This document shows positions 35,858 through 44,546 of a stretch of DNA of 64,000 nucleotides, piece by piece. The notes under the pieces are model-generated. The model was not told the DNA's origin and searched no databases. It saw only the letters and a list, made by a program, of their open reading frames with translations. Made by a program: the position numbers and the translations under genes. The stretch is from an uncultured Lachnospiraceae bacterium (GTDB taxonomy: Bacteria; Bacillota; Clostridia; Lachnospirales; Lachnospiraceae), in NCBI GenBank assembly GCA_934343915.1, contig CAKRIL010000016.1:8223-72222 (forward strand), read 5' to 3'. Each line of letters opens with the position of its first letter. Within the stretch, counting starts at the first letter, position 1.

Positions 35858-35989
35858 GACGAACCTCCGTGTATTTTAAGTTGTTTTTTAAAAACAATAT
35901 TTTAAATTCTACTACAAATTCTTTTTGAATGGAATTATAATTTTACCACTTTTGACTTAATATTATTCACAAATTTGCAGTGTTTTATT

Positions 35990-36044
35990 AAAAAAATTAA
36001 GGTCACAAAAACGCATACACAAAGTATGCTGTTTCTGCGACCTT
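35990..36044 (-). terminator. Terminator of the DUF1846 gene
   Basis: AAGGTC...GCATAC (35999-36018) pairs with GTATGC...GACCTT (36024-36044) in a stem of about 20 bases with a few mismatches. On the minus strand the stem is followed by TTAATTTTTTT, so it ends the DUF1846 transcript before pyrG. The rest of the 299-base gap 35858-36156 is AT-rich with nothing else recognised. Confidence 0.8.
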
Positions 36045-36156
36045 GCAGTGACGATATTCATTTAACATATAAATATTAAATACTAAATAGAAAAAAGTCA
36101 AACAAATATTGTATTTTTATACTAAAATTTTTGACCGGGACAGATGACAGTGGATG

Positions 36157-37641
36157 TTATCTGTGATAAAGCTTATTGGTCTGGTATTCCGGCTCACATG
36201 TGAGGTTGACACCGAGCTTGCGGAATATATCGCGGTCAACCGATGAGAGTATCACGGTTGAGTGGACATCACAGCCGTTAAGCTCAGAGAGCTTGTCGAA
36301 GGCACGGCGTGCATTCTCATCATCTGCGGCACATATCGAGAGGGCAATCAGTATCTCGTCGGTGTGAAGGCGAGGGTTGTGGTTGCCGAGATAGTCAACC
36401 TTAAGCTTCTGAATCGGCTCTATAACCTTAGGTGATATAAGGTCAATCTCATCAGGGATTCCCGCAAGTGTCTTGAGTGCGTTCAAAAGCATTGCCGAGG
36501 AAGCGCCGAGAAGGGAGCCTGTCTTGCCGGTTATTACGGTTCCGTCAGGGAGCTCGATTGCGGCAGCCGGATTGCCCGTACGGGCTGCAGCTTCAAGTGC
36601 TGCCGGAACGAGAGGTCTGTCGGAAGGCTTGATTCCTGCCTTATCCATAAGAAGCTCAAGCTTATATATAGGTTCATTTCCAATTGTACCCTGACGCTTC
36701 TGGCAGAGAAGATTGTGGTATCTGCGGAGAATCTCTTCATTCGCGGCTTCGCGTACTGCTTCATCATCAACTATACAGCAGCCTGCCATGTTGACACCCA
36801 TGTCGGTAGGTGACTTGTATGGTGATGAGCCGAGAATTCTTTCGAACATTGTGTTGAGCACAGGGAAAATCTCTATATCACGGTTGTAGTTGACGGTCGT
36901 TTCACCATATGCAGCCAGGTGGAAGGAGTCAATCATGTTGACATCGTTCAAGTCTGCGGTAGCTGCCTCATATGCGAGATTGACAGGATGGTCAAGCGGG
37001 ATATTCCATATAGGGAAGGTCTCGAACTTGGCATAGCCTGAGGAAATGCCGCGCTTGTTGTCGTGGTAGAGCTGTGAAAGACAGGTTGCCATCTTGCCGC
37101 TTCCCGGACCCGGTGCAGTGACAACGATAAGCGAGCGGCTTGTCTCAATGTAATCATTCTTTCCATAGCCCTCGTCACTTACAATGAAAGGAATGTTGGA
37201 AGGGTAGCCTTCAATCGGATAATGGCGGTATACCTTGATTCCGAGGGTCTCAAGCTTCTTCTGATATGCTATGACGCTCGGCTGATTGCAAAAGCGTGTG
37301 AGAACAACGCTTCCGACATACAGACCGTAATCGTGGAATGCATCAATAAGACGGAGAACATCCATATCATAAGTGATGCCAAGGTCTGCTCTGACCTTAT
37401 TTTTTTCAATATCACTTGAATTGATTGCAATGACTATCTCTGCCTTGTCCTTTAACTTGGAGAGCATAACAATCTTACTGTCCGGTTTAAAGCCCGGAAG
37501 TACACGGGATGCGTGGAAATCATCAAAAAGCTTGCCGCCGAATTCGAGATAAAGCTTGCCGCCGAATTTAGCGATTCGTTCGGAAATCTTCTCGGACTGC
37601 ATTTTTACATAAGCATCATTATCGAAGCCTGTCTTTTTCAT
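36157..37641 (-). CDS. DUF1846 family protein
   Basis: From the ATG at 37641 (GAGG seven bases upstream) the protein has 494 residues, normal for the family. An in-frame ATG 12 bases earlier overlaps that ribosome site and is less likely. DUF1846 proteins are conserved in Firmicutes. A loop VTAPGPGSGKMATCLSQLYHD resembles a phosphate-binding loop, and the C-terminal part is alpha/beta. Structures exist, but the biochemical role is not established; an ATP-dependent or zymogen-like hydrolase has been considered. It is a single gene ended by its own terminator. Confidence 0.87.
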   Translation of the reverse strand: MKKTGFDNDAYVKMQSEKISERIAKFGGKLYLEFGGKLFDDFHASRVLPGFKPDSKIVMLSKLKDKAEIVIAINSSDIEKNKVRADLGITYDMDVLRLIDAFHDYGLYVGSVVLTRFCNQPSVIAYQKKLETLGIKVYRHYPIEGYPSNIPFIVSDEGYGKNDYIETSRSLIVVTAPGPGSGKMATCLSQLYHDNKRGISSGYAKFETFPIWNIPLDHPVNLAYEAATADLNDVNMIDSFHLAAYGETTVNYNRDIEIFPVLNTMFERILGSSPYKSPTDMGVNMAGCCIVDDEAVREAANEEILRRYHNLLCQKRQGTIGNEPIYKLELLMDKAGIKPSDRPLVPAALEAAARTGNPAAAIELPDGTVITGKTGSLLGASSAMLLNALKTLAGIPDEIDLISPKVIEPIQKLKVDYLGNHNPRLHTDEILIALSICAADDENARRAFDKLSELNGCDVHSTVILSSVDRDIFRKLGVNLTCEPEYQTNKLYHR

Positions 37642-37715
37642 GGGGAACCTCATTTCTTCTTATGATTGTGACATTTTATAAAGGAACAATGTTAAAGTAT
37701 GCACGATGTTCTTGA

Positions 37716-37831
37716 TGTGTAATATTTTATATTTATGTACATCGACTCCGTTGTTCGAAGCAGGTATAGTCATAAGAACAACTAAGCTTCTTCCAAAAGT
37801 CGCGATATACATAAATATAAAATATTACACA
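37716..37831 (-). repeat. Structured intergenic repeat element, copy D (inverted, internally deleted)
   Basis: This 116-base copy reads on the minus strand. It has perfect 24-base outer arms (37716-37739 and 37808-37831). The core GCGACTTTTGGAAGAAGC and GCTTCGAACAACGGAG is retained. Both internal hairpins and most of the inner stem are missing: sequence after TTGTTCTTATGACT passes straight to the right core. It shares the 771-base gap 37642-38412 with copy E, in opposite orientation. Confidence 0.85.
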
Positions 37832-37937
37832 ATTAAGTTTGTGCATATTTAACATCTTAGATATTATAGAAAAAAAATAAAGTAATTTCAATCTCCTATT
37901 TAATTTTCTTTTTTATATACCGGCGTAGTCTTGAGTA

Positions 37938-38232
37938 TGTGTCAAAATCTGCTAAAAAAGTAAATGTGTATAAGGTAATTAGTATCATGTATATGGCGAC
38001 TTTTGGAAGAAACATAGATATTCTTAGAACTCTGTTTACAACATAGCCACAAGCGGCATGGATGCCGATTGAGTTGCAAACAGCCATGGATGGCTGATTT
38101 TGCAACGGTGGCGGAAGTTAATACAATATTTATCAGAGTTCATAGAATATCATGTTTCGAACAACGGAGCTGTATACATGATACTAATTATCTTATACAC
38201 TAACAGAACTGTATTTGTCAGATTTTGGCACA
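37938..38232 (+). repeat. Structured intergenic repeat element, copy E
   Basis: The outermost arms TGTGTCAAAATCTG (37938-37951) and CAGATTTTGGCACA (38219-38232) pair at 13 of 14 positions. The next arms, 37966-37993 and 38173-38200, pair at 27 of 28. The core CGACTTTTGGAAGAA and GAACAACGGAGCTG is conserved. The inner stem CATAGATATTCTTAGAAC pairs with GTTCATAGAATATCATG. Hairpin one is 38051-38070 and hairpin two 38073-38106, both with TGGA loops. The open frame 37896-38105 on the minus strand through this copy is not a gene. Confidence 0.87.
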
Positions 38233-38312
38233 CATGTCCAATGCCATAAAAAGATAATCAGGGCATACTAATGTGGAGCAGTATATTTAACACTTTTTTC
38301 ACAATAACCATA

Positions 38313-38342
38313 TTGATTTATTATGGTAGATAATGGTATGAT
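38313..38342 (+). promoter_or_regulatory. Promoter of ftsH
   Basis: TTGATT (38313-38318), 18 bases, TATGAT (38337-38342), 70 bases before the GTG start and just past repeat element copy E. Confidence 0.5.
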
Positions 38343-38412
38343 ATGTGAAGTATCGTACTGTAACCATAAATCAGAAAGCAGACGATACTAAATAAAATTG
38401 GGAGATTGTTTC

Positions 38413-40425
38413 GTGGACGAGAAAAATAATAAAAATCAGAATAATAACAAGGATGGTAATAAGGGAAACCGTTTTAATCAGACTATACTGATACTTCTGA
38501 TAGCGGGTGTAATCACCGTATTGGGTATAAGCTGTGTGAACACATTTCTTCACAACAGCACCAGTCAGGAGATAAGCTATTCGGATTTTCTTAAGATGCT
38601 TGAGAACGGAAATGTATCCAAGGTCGTGTTTAATCAGGATGTGATTGAGATTACACCTAAGACACAGCCGATAGAGGGGCTTAAGCTCTCATATTATACG
38701 GGATATATCTATGATGATGAGGTTATTCAGTACCTGAAGGACAATGACATTGAGTACAATGTCAAGATACAGGACAAGAGCTCCTCAATACTCGACTTTG
38801 TGCTTGTATATATTGTGCCTTGGGTGCTTATCTACTTCATTTTCAGCTTTGTGTTCAGAAGAATGTCAGGTGGCGGCGGAATGATGGGTGTCGGCAAGTC
38901 GAATGCCAAGATGTACGGCATGGAGAAGTCGACGGGTGTATCATTTAAGGATGTCGCAGGTCAGGATGAGGCGAAGGAGTCGCTTACTGAGATTGTTGAT
39001 TTTCTTCACAATCCGGCGAAGTATACACATATAGGTGCCAAGCTTCCTAAGGGTGCACTGCTTGTAGGTCCTCCGGGAACAGGTAAGACGCTTCTTGCCA
39101 AGGCTGTTGCAGGTGAGGCGGGAGTTCCGTTCTTCTCACTTTCCGGTTCGGACTTCGTTGAGATGTTCGTCGGTGTGGGTGCGTCGAGAGTGCGTGACCT
39201 CTTTAAGCAGGCGCAGCAGTCAGCACCATGTATCATATTCATTGATGAGATTGATGCCATAGGTAAGAGCCGTGATTCAAGATACGGCGGAGGCAATGAC
39301 GAGAGAGAGCAGACACTCAATCAGCTCCTTGCCGAGATGGACGGCTTCGACCCGTCGAAGGGCGTATTTATCTTAGCAGCTACCAACAGACCGGATGTGC
39401 TTGATAAGGCACTTTTAAGACCGGGACGTTTTGACAGAAGAATCATTGTTGATAAGCCTGACCTTAAGGGACGTGTGAACATACTTAAGGTACATTCCAA
39501 GGATGTTCTTATGGATGATACGGTTGACTTAGAGGCAATAGCTCTTGCAACGGCAGGCGCGGTGGGTTCGGACCTTGCCAACATGATTAACGAGGCGGCA
39601 ATCAACGCTGTTAAGAGCGGACGTGGTGTGGTGAGCCAGAAGGATTTGTTCGAATCCGTTGAGGTGGTTATTGCAGGTAAGGAAAAGAAGGACAGACTTT
39701 TAAGCCCACAGGAGAAGAAGATTGTATCCTATCATGAGGTAGGGCATGCACTTGTGACTGCACTCAGCAAGAATGCCGAGCCTGTCCAGAAGATAACGAT
39801 TGTACCTAGAACCATGGGTTCTTTAGGTTATACAATGCAGGTTCCTGAGGAAGAGAAGTATCTTATGAGCAAGGAAGAGCTCATGACGAGAATATATACG
39901 CTTTTAGGCGGACGTGCCGCTGAGGAGATTGTTTTTAATTCCGTGACGACAGGCGCTTCCAATGATATTGAGCGTGCGACCAAGCTTGTGCGCAATATGA
40001 TTACACTCTACGGAATGTCGGACAGATTCGGTCTTATGGGACTTGAGACCGTTGAGAATCAGTATCTTGACGGAAGAACGGTGCTCAACTGTTCGGACAG
40101 AACAGCAGCAGAGGTTGATGATGAGGTCAAGCTTGTTCTCAAGGATGCTTACGCCAAGGTTAAGGAGATGCTTGCCGAGAACAGGGATGTTCTTGATAAG
40201 GTAGCTGATTTCCTCATTGAGAAGGAGACAATCACGGGTAAGGAGTTCATGCAGATATTTAATGAAGTCAAGGGAATTAAGCCGGAGCAGGGTGAGGCTC
40301 AGCAGGATGAAGCAGAGCCGGACAGCACTGAACAGAGTGGAACTGAAGCAGGCCAGCCGGAACAGAGTATCGCTGAGGTAAGCACTGATGCAGATACGGA
40401 AAAAGCTGACGGGGATATAAATTAA
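38413..40425 (+). CDS. ftsH: ATP-dependent zinc metalloprotease FtsH
   Basis: The 670-residue membrane protease starts at GTG 38413 with GGGAG eight bases upstream; a TTG 15 bases earlier overlaps that site. Helices at about 20-45 and 120-145 flank an external segment. The AAA domain has Walker A VGPPGTGKT, Walker B IIFIDEIDAIG and the SRH region ATNRPDVLDKALLRPGRFDR. The zinc site is HEVGH with a downstream Asp. FtsH degrades membrane and regulatory proteins. The C-terminal tail is rich in Glu, Gln and Ala and unlike neighbours. It is monocistronic, with its own promoter and terminator. Confidence 0.97.
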   Translation: MDEKNNKNQNNNKDGNKGNRFNQTILILLIAGVITVLGISCVNTFLHNSTSQEISYSDFLKMLENGNVSKVVFNQDVIEITPKTQPIEGLKLSYYTGYIYDDEVIQYLKDNDIEYNVKIQDKSSSILDFVLVYIVPWVLIYFIFSFVFRRMSGGGGMMGVGKSNAKMYGMEKSTGVSFKDVAGQDEAKESLTEIVDFLHNPAKYTHIGAKLPKGALLVGPPGTGKTLLAKAVAGEAGVPFFSLSGSDFVEMFVGVGASRVRDLFKQAQQSAPCIIFIDEIDAIGKSRDSRYGGGNDEREQTLNQLLAEMDGFDPSKGVFILAATNRPDVLDKALLRPGRFDRRIIVDKPDLKGRVNILKVHSKDVLMDDTVDLEAIALATAGAVGSDLANMINEAAINAVKSGRGVVSQKDLFESVEVVIAGKEKKDRLLSPQEKKIVSYHEVGHALVTALSKNAEPVQKITIVPRTMGSLGYTMQVPEEEKYLMSKEELMTRIYTLLGGRAAEEIVFNSVTTGASNDIERATKLVRNMITLYGMSDRFGLMGLETVENQYLDGRTVLNCSDRTAAEVDDEVKLVLKDAYAKVKEMLAENRDVLDKVADFLIEKETITGKEFMQIFNEVKGIKPEQGEAQQDEAEPDSTEQSGTEAGQPEQSIAEVSTDADTEKADGDIN

Positions 40426-40437
40426 GCCATATAAGAA

Positions 40438-40475
40438 GCCGATATAATCTGTAACGGATTGTATCGGCATTTTTA
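40438..40475 (+). terminator. Terminator after ftsH
   Basis: GCCGATATAATC (40438-40449) pairs with GATTGTATCGGC (40457-40468) with one G-U pair, followed by ATTTTTATG. Confidence 0.88.
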
Positions 40476-40587
40476 TGTGTATATCCTGATATGCATAACT
40501 ATAACAGGATATACATATTAAAGTTGTGAAAGCATGTTTTGACACCGGAATTGTAGTAGGAAATTTTGTTCTATGGAGGATGAATTT

Positions 40588-41592
40588 ATGAGAATTGACA
40601 ATAATACCGGCATGACGGATATGAGAAATACAGAGTCATCGGCAGATAAGACTGTTGGGAAGGGTAACACACAGGACGGAGCAGCAAAGAATGCTTCATC
40701 AGGAAACGGACTTACAATCAATGGAAGTCAGCTTAATCTCGGCGAGGATCTGGTTGAGGAGAAGAGAAAGAAGGCAAGAAGCATGGCTATGGAGCTTATG
40801 CTTGATGCCTACAACCATGATAAGGAGATAGATGACACCATTGCTGAGAGCAGTGCACATGCCAAGTCACTGCTTGCCGAGAATCAGGAATCAAGAAGTA
40901 TGATCAAGGATATCCGCAAGGAGAAGGAGAACACCAATGAAATATATGGTGTGTCGGAAGGCAGCAGGGAGGCAGGGGATCTTGAAATTCTCAGAAAAGG
41001 AAGAGACTCGATGGGCAATCCTCAAGCTGTATTGACGGAGGATGAATATGCAAGGTATAAGGAACTCTATGCTGACGGACTCTCGGACTATCACAGCAGA
41101 ATGCTGCAGTTAGATGCAGATGAGAAGGTGTATACTGATAAGATAAGGGACAACAATATAAGCATTGCGGGAGATTATGCATTCAACCGCAACATGGGAA
41201 TTGAGCGTCTTAAGTCTCATGAAATGTACGATGCGAAGAAGCAGGGAGAGCAGATTGTTGATGCCGCTTCAAAGGAAATAATATCTAATGTTATGCAGGA
41301 TGCTGTTGACAAGATAGACGAAGATATGGACAATAAGAAGGAAGAGGCGCTTGAAAAGAAGCAGGAAAAGCAGGAGATGGAAGAGCGCATCGAGAAAGCA
41401 AAGGGTGAGGCGCACAAGGACGAAGGAAATGATGAGCTTATGTATGAACTTGACGATATGCTGGATGAGGTAGGAAAGATAAGCTCAGATAATGCGTCAC
41501 AGACAACTGAGAAGTCGATGGGACTTATGGTGGCACAGCTTCAGCTTACGGCACAGGACGTGAAAGGACTTGTGGTTGACACCCGGCTATAG
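40588..41592 (+). CDS. Uncharacterised coiled-coil protein
   Basis: I do not recognise this 334-residue protein. From ATG 40588 (GGAGGA upstream) it has a polar, low-complexity N-terminus (about 1-50, rich in Asn, Thr, Gly, Ser). Helical, strongly charged sequence follows, with heptad-like stretches about 60-125 and 225-285 (EDMDNKKEEALEKKQEKQEM). No signal peptide, membrane helix or Cys is seen. The C-terminal LMVAQLQLTAQDVKGLVVDTRL is the most hydrophobic part and could be an oligomerisation or secretion-type tail. It lies between ftsH and uvrC, with uvrC starting 14 bases downstream. Confidence 0.6.
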   Translation: MRIDNNTGMTDMRNTESSADKTVGKGNTQDGAAKNASSGNGLTINGSQLNLGEDLVEEKRKKARSMAMELMLDAYNHDKEIDDTIAESSAHAKSLLAENQESRSMIKDIRKEKENTNEIYGVSEGSREAGDLEILRKGRDSMGNPQAVLTEDEYARYKELYADGLSDYHSRMLQLDADEKVYTDKIRDNNISIAGDYAFNRNMGIERLKSHEMYDAKKQGEQIVDAASKEIISNVMQDAVDKIDEDMDNKKEEALEKKQEKQEMEERIEKAKGEAHKDEGNDELMYELDDMLDEVGKISSDNASQTTEKSMGLMVAQLQLTAQDVKGLVVDTRL

Positions 41593-41606
41593 GGAGTGAT
41601 TCAGCA

Positions 41607-43433
41607 ATGTTCGTAATTGAGGAAGAATTAAAGAAGCTTCCGGGTAAACCGGGAGTCTATATAATGCATGACGACCACGACAACATAATCTATGTCGGCA
41701 AGGCGATAAGCCTTAAGAACAGAGTACGCCAGTACTTTCAGTCGTCGAGGAATCATACTGAGAAGATTAAGCAGATGGTGAGTCATGTAAGCTATTTTGA
41801 ATATATAATCACCGATTCGGAGCTTGAAGCACTTGTGCTTGAGTGCAATCTGATTAAGGAGCACCGTCCGAAGTACAATACGATGCTCAAGGATGACAAG
41901 ACATATCCGTATATCAAGGTGACAATTAATGAGGACTTCCCAAGAGTCCTCTTTTCGCGTGAATTAAAAAAGGATAAGGCAAAATATTTCGGTCCTTACA
42001 CAAGCGCGGGGGCAGTCAAGGACACGATAGAGCTTCTGCGCAAGCTCTATAAGATAAGAACCTGTAATCGTTGTCTGCCTAAGGACATAGGTAAGGAAAG
42101 ACCTTGCCTTAATTATCATATAAAGCAATGCGATGCACCATGCCAGGGCTATATTTCTAAGGAGGAATACAGGGAGAATATTAACAGAACTCTCGAATTC
42201 CTTAACGGTAACTATACACCTGTTATGAATTCGCTTAAGGAGAAGATGGAGGCGGCGTCTGAGAGACTTGAATTCGAGGAGGCTGCTGTGTACAGAGACC
42301 TGTTAGCAAGCGTACAGGCTGTTGCGCAGAAGCAGAAGATTACCAACAGCGATATGCTTGATAAGGATGTTATTGCTGCCGCAATCGAGGGAAATACCTG
42401 TGTTGTTCAGGCGTTCTTTATCAGGGAGGGAAGGCTTATCGGAAGGGATAAGTACAATATGGAGCTTGTTGCCACTGATACGCGGGCAGAGGTTATCACG
42501 GATTTCATCAAGCAGTTTTATGCCGGAATACCTTTTGTACCGCGGCAGATTATGGTTCAGGAGGAGCTTCCGGATGCGGAAGTGCTTGAGGAGTGGCTGA
42601 GCACTAAGAGAGGCTCAAAGGTGGAGATTGTCGCACCGAAGAAGGGACAGAAGGAAAAGCTTGTGGAGCTTGCCGAGAAGAATGCACAGATGGTGCTCTC
42701 GCAGGATTTGGACAAGCTGCAGCGTGAGAAGAGGAGAACGACGGGAGCGGTTAAGGAGATTGAAGAACTGTTAGGTATAGAGAGCGCATACAGAATGGAG
42801 GCTTATGATATATCCAATATAAGCGGTGCACAGTCAGTAGGCTCCATGGTCGTGTATCAGGACGGACGGCCTAAGAGAAACGATTACCGCAAGTTCAGGA
42901 TTAAGACCGTGATAGGACCTAACGATTATGCAAGCATGGAGGAGGTACTGACAAGACGCTTTACCCATGAGAATGATGCAAGCTTTGATGCGGTTCCTGA
43001 CCTGATAATGATGGACGGAGGCAGGGGACAGGTCAATATCTGTCTCGGCGTGCTTGAAAAATTAGGGCTTGATATCAAGGTATGTGGAATGGTAAAGGAT
43101 GACAACCACAGAACAAGGGGTTTGTATTATAATAATACGGAGATACCTATAAGCAGGGACAGTGAGGCATTCAAGCTTATTACGAGAATTCAGGATGAGG
43201 CACACCGATTCGCCATCGAGTATCACAGAAGCTTAAGAAGCGTCAATCAGGTGCGTTCAATTCTTGATGATATTGAGGGAATAGGCCCGGCAAGAAGAAA
43301 AGCACTTTTGCATCACTTTAAGGATGTTGAACATATAAGGGAGGCATCGGAGGAGGAGCTTTCACAGGTTGATGGAATGAATGCGAAGGCAGCAGCTTCC
43401 GTGTACAGTTTTTTTCATGCCAAGGAGCGATAA
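41607..43433 (+). CDS. uvrC: Excinuclease ABC subunit C
   Basis: The 608-residue protein makes both incisions in nucleotide excision repair. The N-terminal GIY-YIG nuclease reads GVYIMHDDHDNIIYVGKA. A Cys cluster (CNRCLPKDIGKERPCLNY and CDAPCQGY) lies at about 153-180. The UVR motif (FEEAAVYRDLL) is near 218, and the RNase H-like endonuclease domain (YDISNISGAQSVGSMVV) follows. Two helix-hairpin-helix motifs (IEGIGPARRKALL, VDGMNAKAAASV) end the protein. It is full length. The start overlaps the stop context of the coiled-coil gene, suggesting co-transcription. Confidence 0.96.
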   Translation: MFVIEEELKKLPGKPGVYIMHDDHDNIIYVGKAISLKNRVRQYFQSSRNHTEKIKQMVSHVSYFEYIITDSELEALVLECNLIKEHRPKYNTMLKDDKTYPYIKVTINEDFPRVLFSRELKKDKAKYFGPYTSAGAVKDTIELLRKLYKIRTCNRCLPKDIGKERPCLNYHIKQCDAPCQGYISKEEYRENINRTLEFLNGNYTPVMNSLKEKMEAASERLEFEEAAVYRDLLASVQAVAQKQKITNSDMLDKDVIAAAIEGNTCVVQAFFIREGRLIGRDKYNMELVATDTRAEVITDFIKQFYAGIPFVPRQIMVQEELPDAEVLEEWLSTKRGSKVEIVAPKKGQKEKLVELAEKNAQMVLSQDLDKLQREKRRTTGAVKEIEELLGIESAYRMEAYDISNISGAQSVGSMVVYQDGRPKRNDYRKFRIKTVIGPNDYASMEEVLTRRFTHENDASFDAVPDLIMMDGGRGQVNICLGVLEKLGLDIKVCGMVKDDNHRTRGLYYNNTEIPISRDSEAFKLITRIQDEAHRFAIEYHRSLRSVNQVRSILDDIEGIGPARRKALLHHFKDVEHIREASEEELSQVDGMNAKAAASVYSFFHAKER

Positions 43434-43443
43434 GCACTTTTTT

Positions 43444-43471
43444 TTGGCAGCGTTGTGTGTTATGATATAAC
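43444..43471 (+). promoter_or_regulatory. Promoter of hprK
   Basis: TTGGCA (43444-43449), 16 bases, TATAAC (43466-43471). A small hairpin GCCTT-GAAA-AGGC with a following ATTTT run lies in the leader at about 43481-43497 and might attenuate or simply end uvrC read-through. Confidence 0.45.
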
Positions 43472-43552
43472 TACTCAGAGCCTTGAAAAGGCGATTTTGC
43501 GGATGGGGTTTTGAATAGCTACAAGAATAAAATAAAATTTCAGGAGGCAGAC

Positions 43553-44494
43553 ATGAAGTTAGGTAATAATGAGGTTCAGCTTACAAAGATTGTGGAGAAG
43601 ATGGGACTTGTGAATCTGACACCGCAGATTGATACTGATACGAAGTATGTTACACAGCCGGATGTGAACAGACCTGCACTTCAGCTTGCAGGTTTTTATG
43701 ACCATTTTGACAATGAGAGAGTTCAGATTATCGGATATGTAGAGGAAGCATATATTGAGACATTAGACAGGGAGACAAGAGTTCAGAGATATCGTCAGCT
43801 CATGGAGAGCAATATACCATGTCTCATTTTCTGCCGTTCACAGCAGCCTGACCAGGATCTGCTTGAGATAGCACTTAAGTATGAGATACCTCTTTTAAGC
43901 TCCGATGCTTCGACTTCGTCATTTATGGCAGAGATAATCCGCTGGCTTAAGGTTCAGCTGGCACCGACAATATCCATTCACGGAGTTCTCGTCGATGTAT
44001 TCGGTGAAGGCGTACTCATCATGGGTGAGAGCGGAATCGGTAAGAGCGAGGCTGCGCTTGAGCTTATCAAGAGAGGTCATCGTCTTGTAACGGATGATGT
44101 TGTGGAGATTAGGAAGGTAAGTGATGAGACACTTATAGGAACTGCACCTGATATAACAAGACATTTTATTGAGTTAAGAGGTATCGGAATCATAGATGTC
44201 AAGAGCCTTTTCGGTGTTGAGAGCATCAAGGAGACACAGGGAATTGATATGGTAATCAAGCTTGAGGACTGGGACAAGGACAAGGAGTACGACCGCCTCG
44301 GACTCGAGGAGACATACACCGAGATACTCGGCAACAAGGTAGTGAGCCATAATATTCCTATTCGTCCGGGCCGTAACCTTGCGGTTATCGTTGAGACTGC
44401 GGCAGTCAACTGGAGACAGCGAAAGATGGGCTACAATGCGGCTCAGGAGCTCTACAACAGAGTTCAGGAGAACTTAAAAAAGGGCATGGAATAA
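43553..44494 (+). CDS. hprK: HPr kinase/phosphorylase
   Basis: From ATG 43553 (AGGAGG upstream) the protein has 313 residues; a TTG 42 bases earlier is the only other start. The N-terminal domain is followed by the P-loop GESGIGKSE (about 160) and the HprK signature ELRGIGIIDVKSLFG. HprK phosphorylates Ser46 of HPr in response to fructose-1,6-bisphosphate and ATP and reverses it with phosphate. The genes downstream include an HPr paralogue with Ser46 (47466), so enzyme and substrate are close together. It leads the hprK-murB cluster. Confidence 0.95.
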   Translation: MKLGNNEVQLTKIVEKMGLVNLTPQIDTDTKYVTQPDVNRPALQLAGFYDHFDNERVQIIGYVEEAYIETLDRETRVQRYRQLMESNIPCLIFCRSQQPDQDLLEIALKYEIPLLSSDASTSSFMAEIIRWLKVQLAPTISIHGVLVDVFGEGVLIMGESGIGKSEAALELIKRGHRLVTDDVVEIRKVSDETLIGTAPDITRHFIELRGIGIIDVKSLFGVESIKETQGIDMVIKLEDWDKDKEYDRLGLEETYTEILGNKVVSHNIPIRPGRNLAVIVETAAVNWRQRKMGYNAAQELYNRVQENLKKGME

Positions 44495-44546
44495 TTAAGA
44501 TGCCGACAGCATATTATGATACCGGGTCAGAAGGCGGGAGGATACA

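Noticed and set aside
37896..38105. A 69-codon minus-strand frame similar to the one above
   Set aside because: It is the antisense of repeat element copy E and runs into AT-rich flank. It has no ribosome site and is not a gene.
8548..38232. The repeat elements as a CRISPR array or integron attC sites
   Set aside because: Copies are dispersed, not regularly spaced, have no spacers, and no Cas or integrase gene is nearby.
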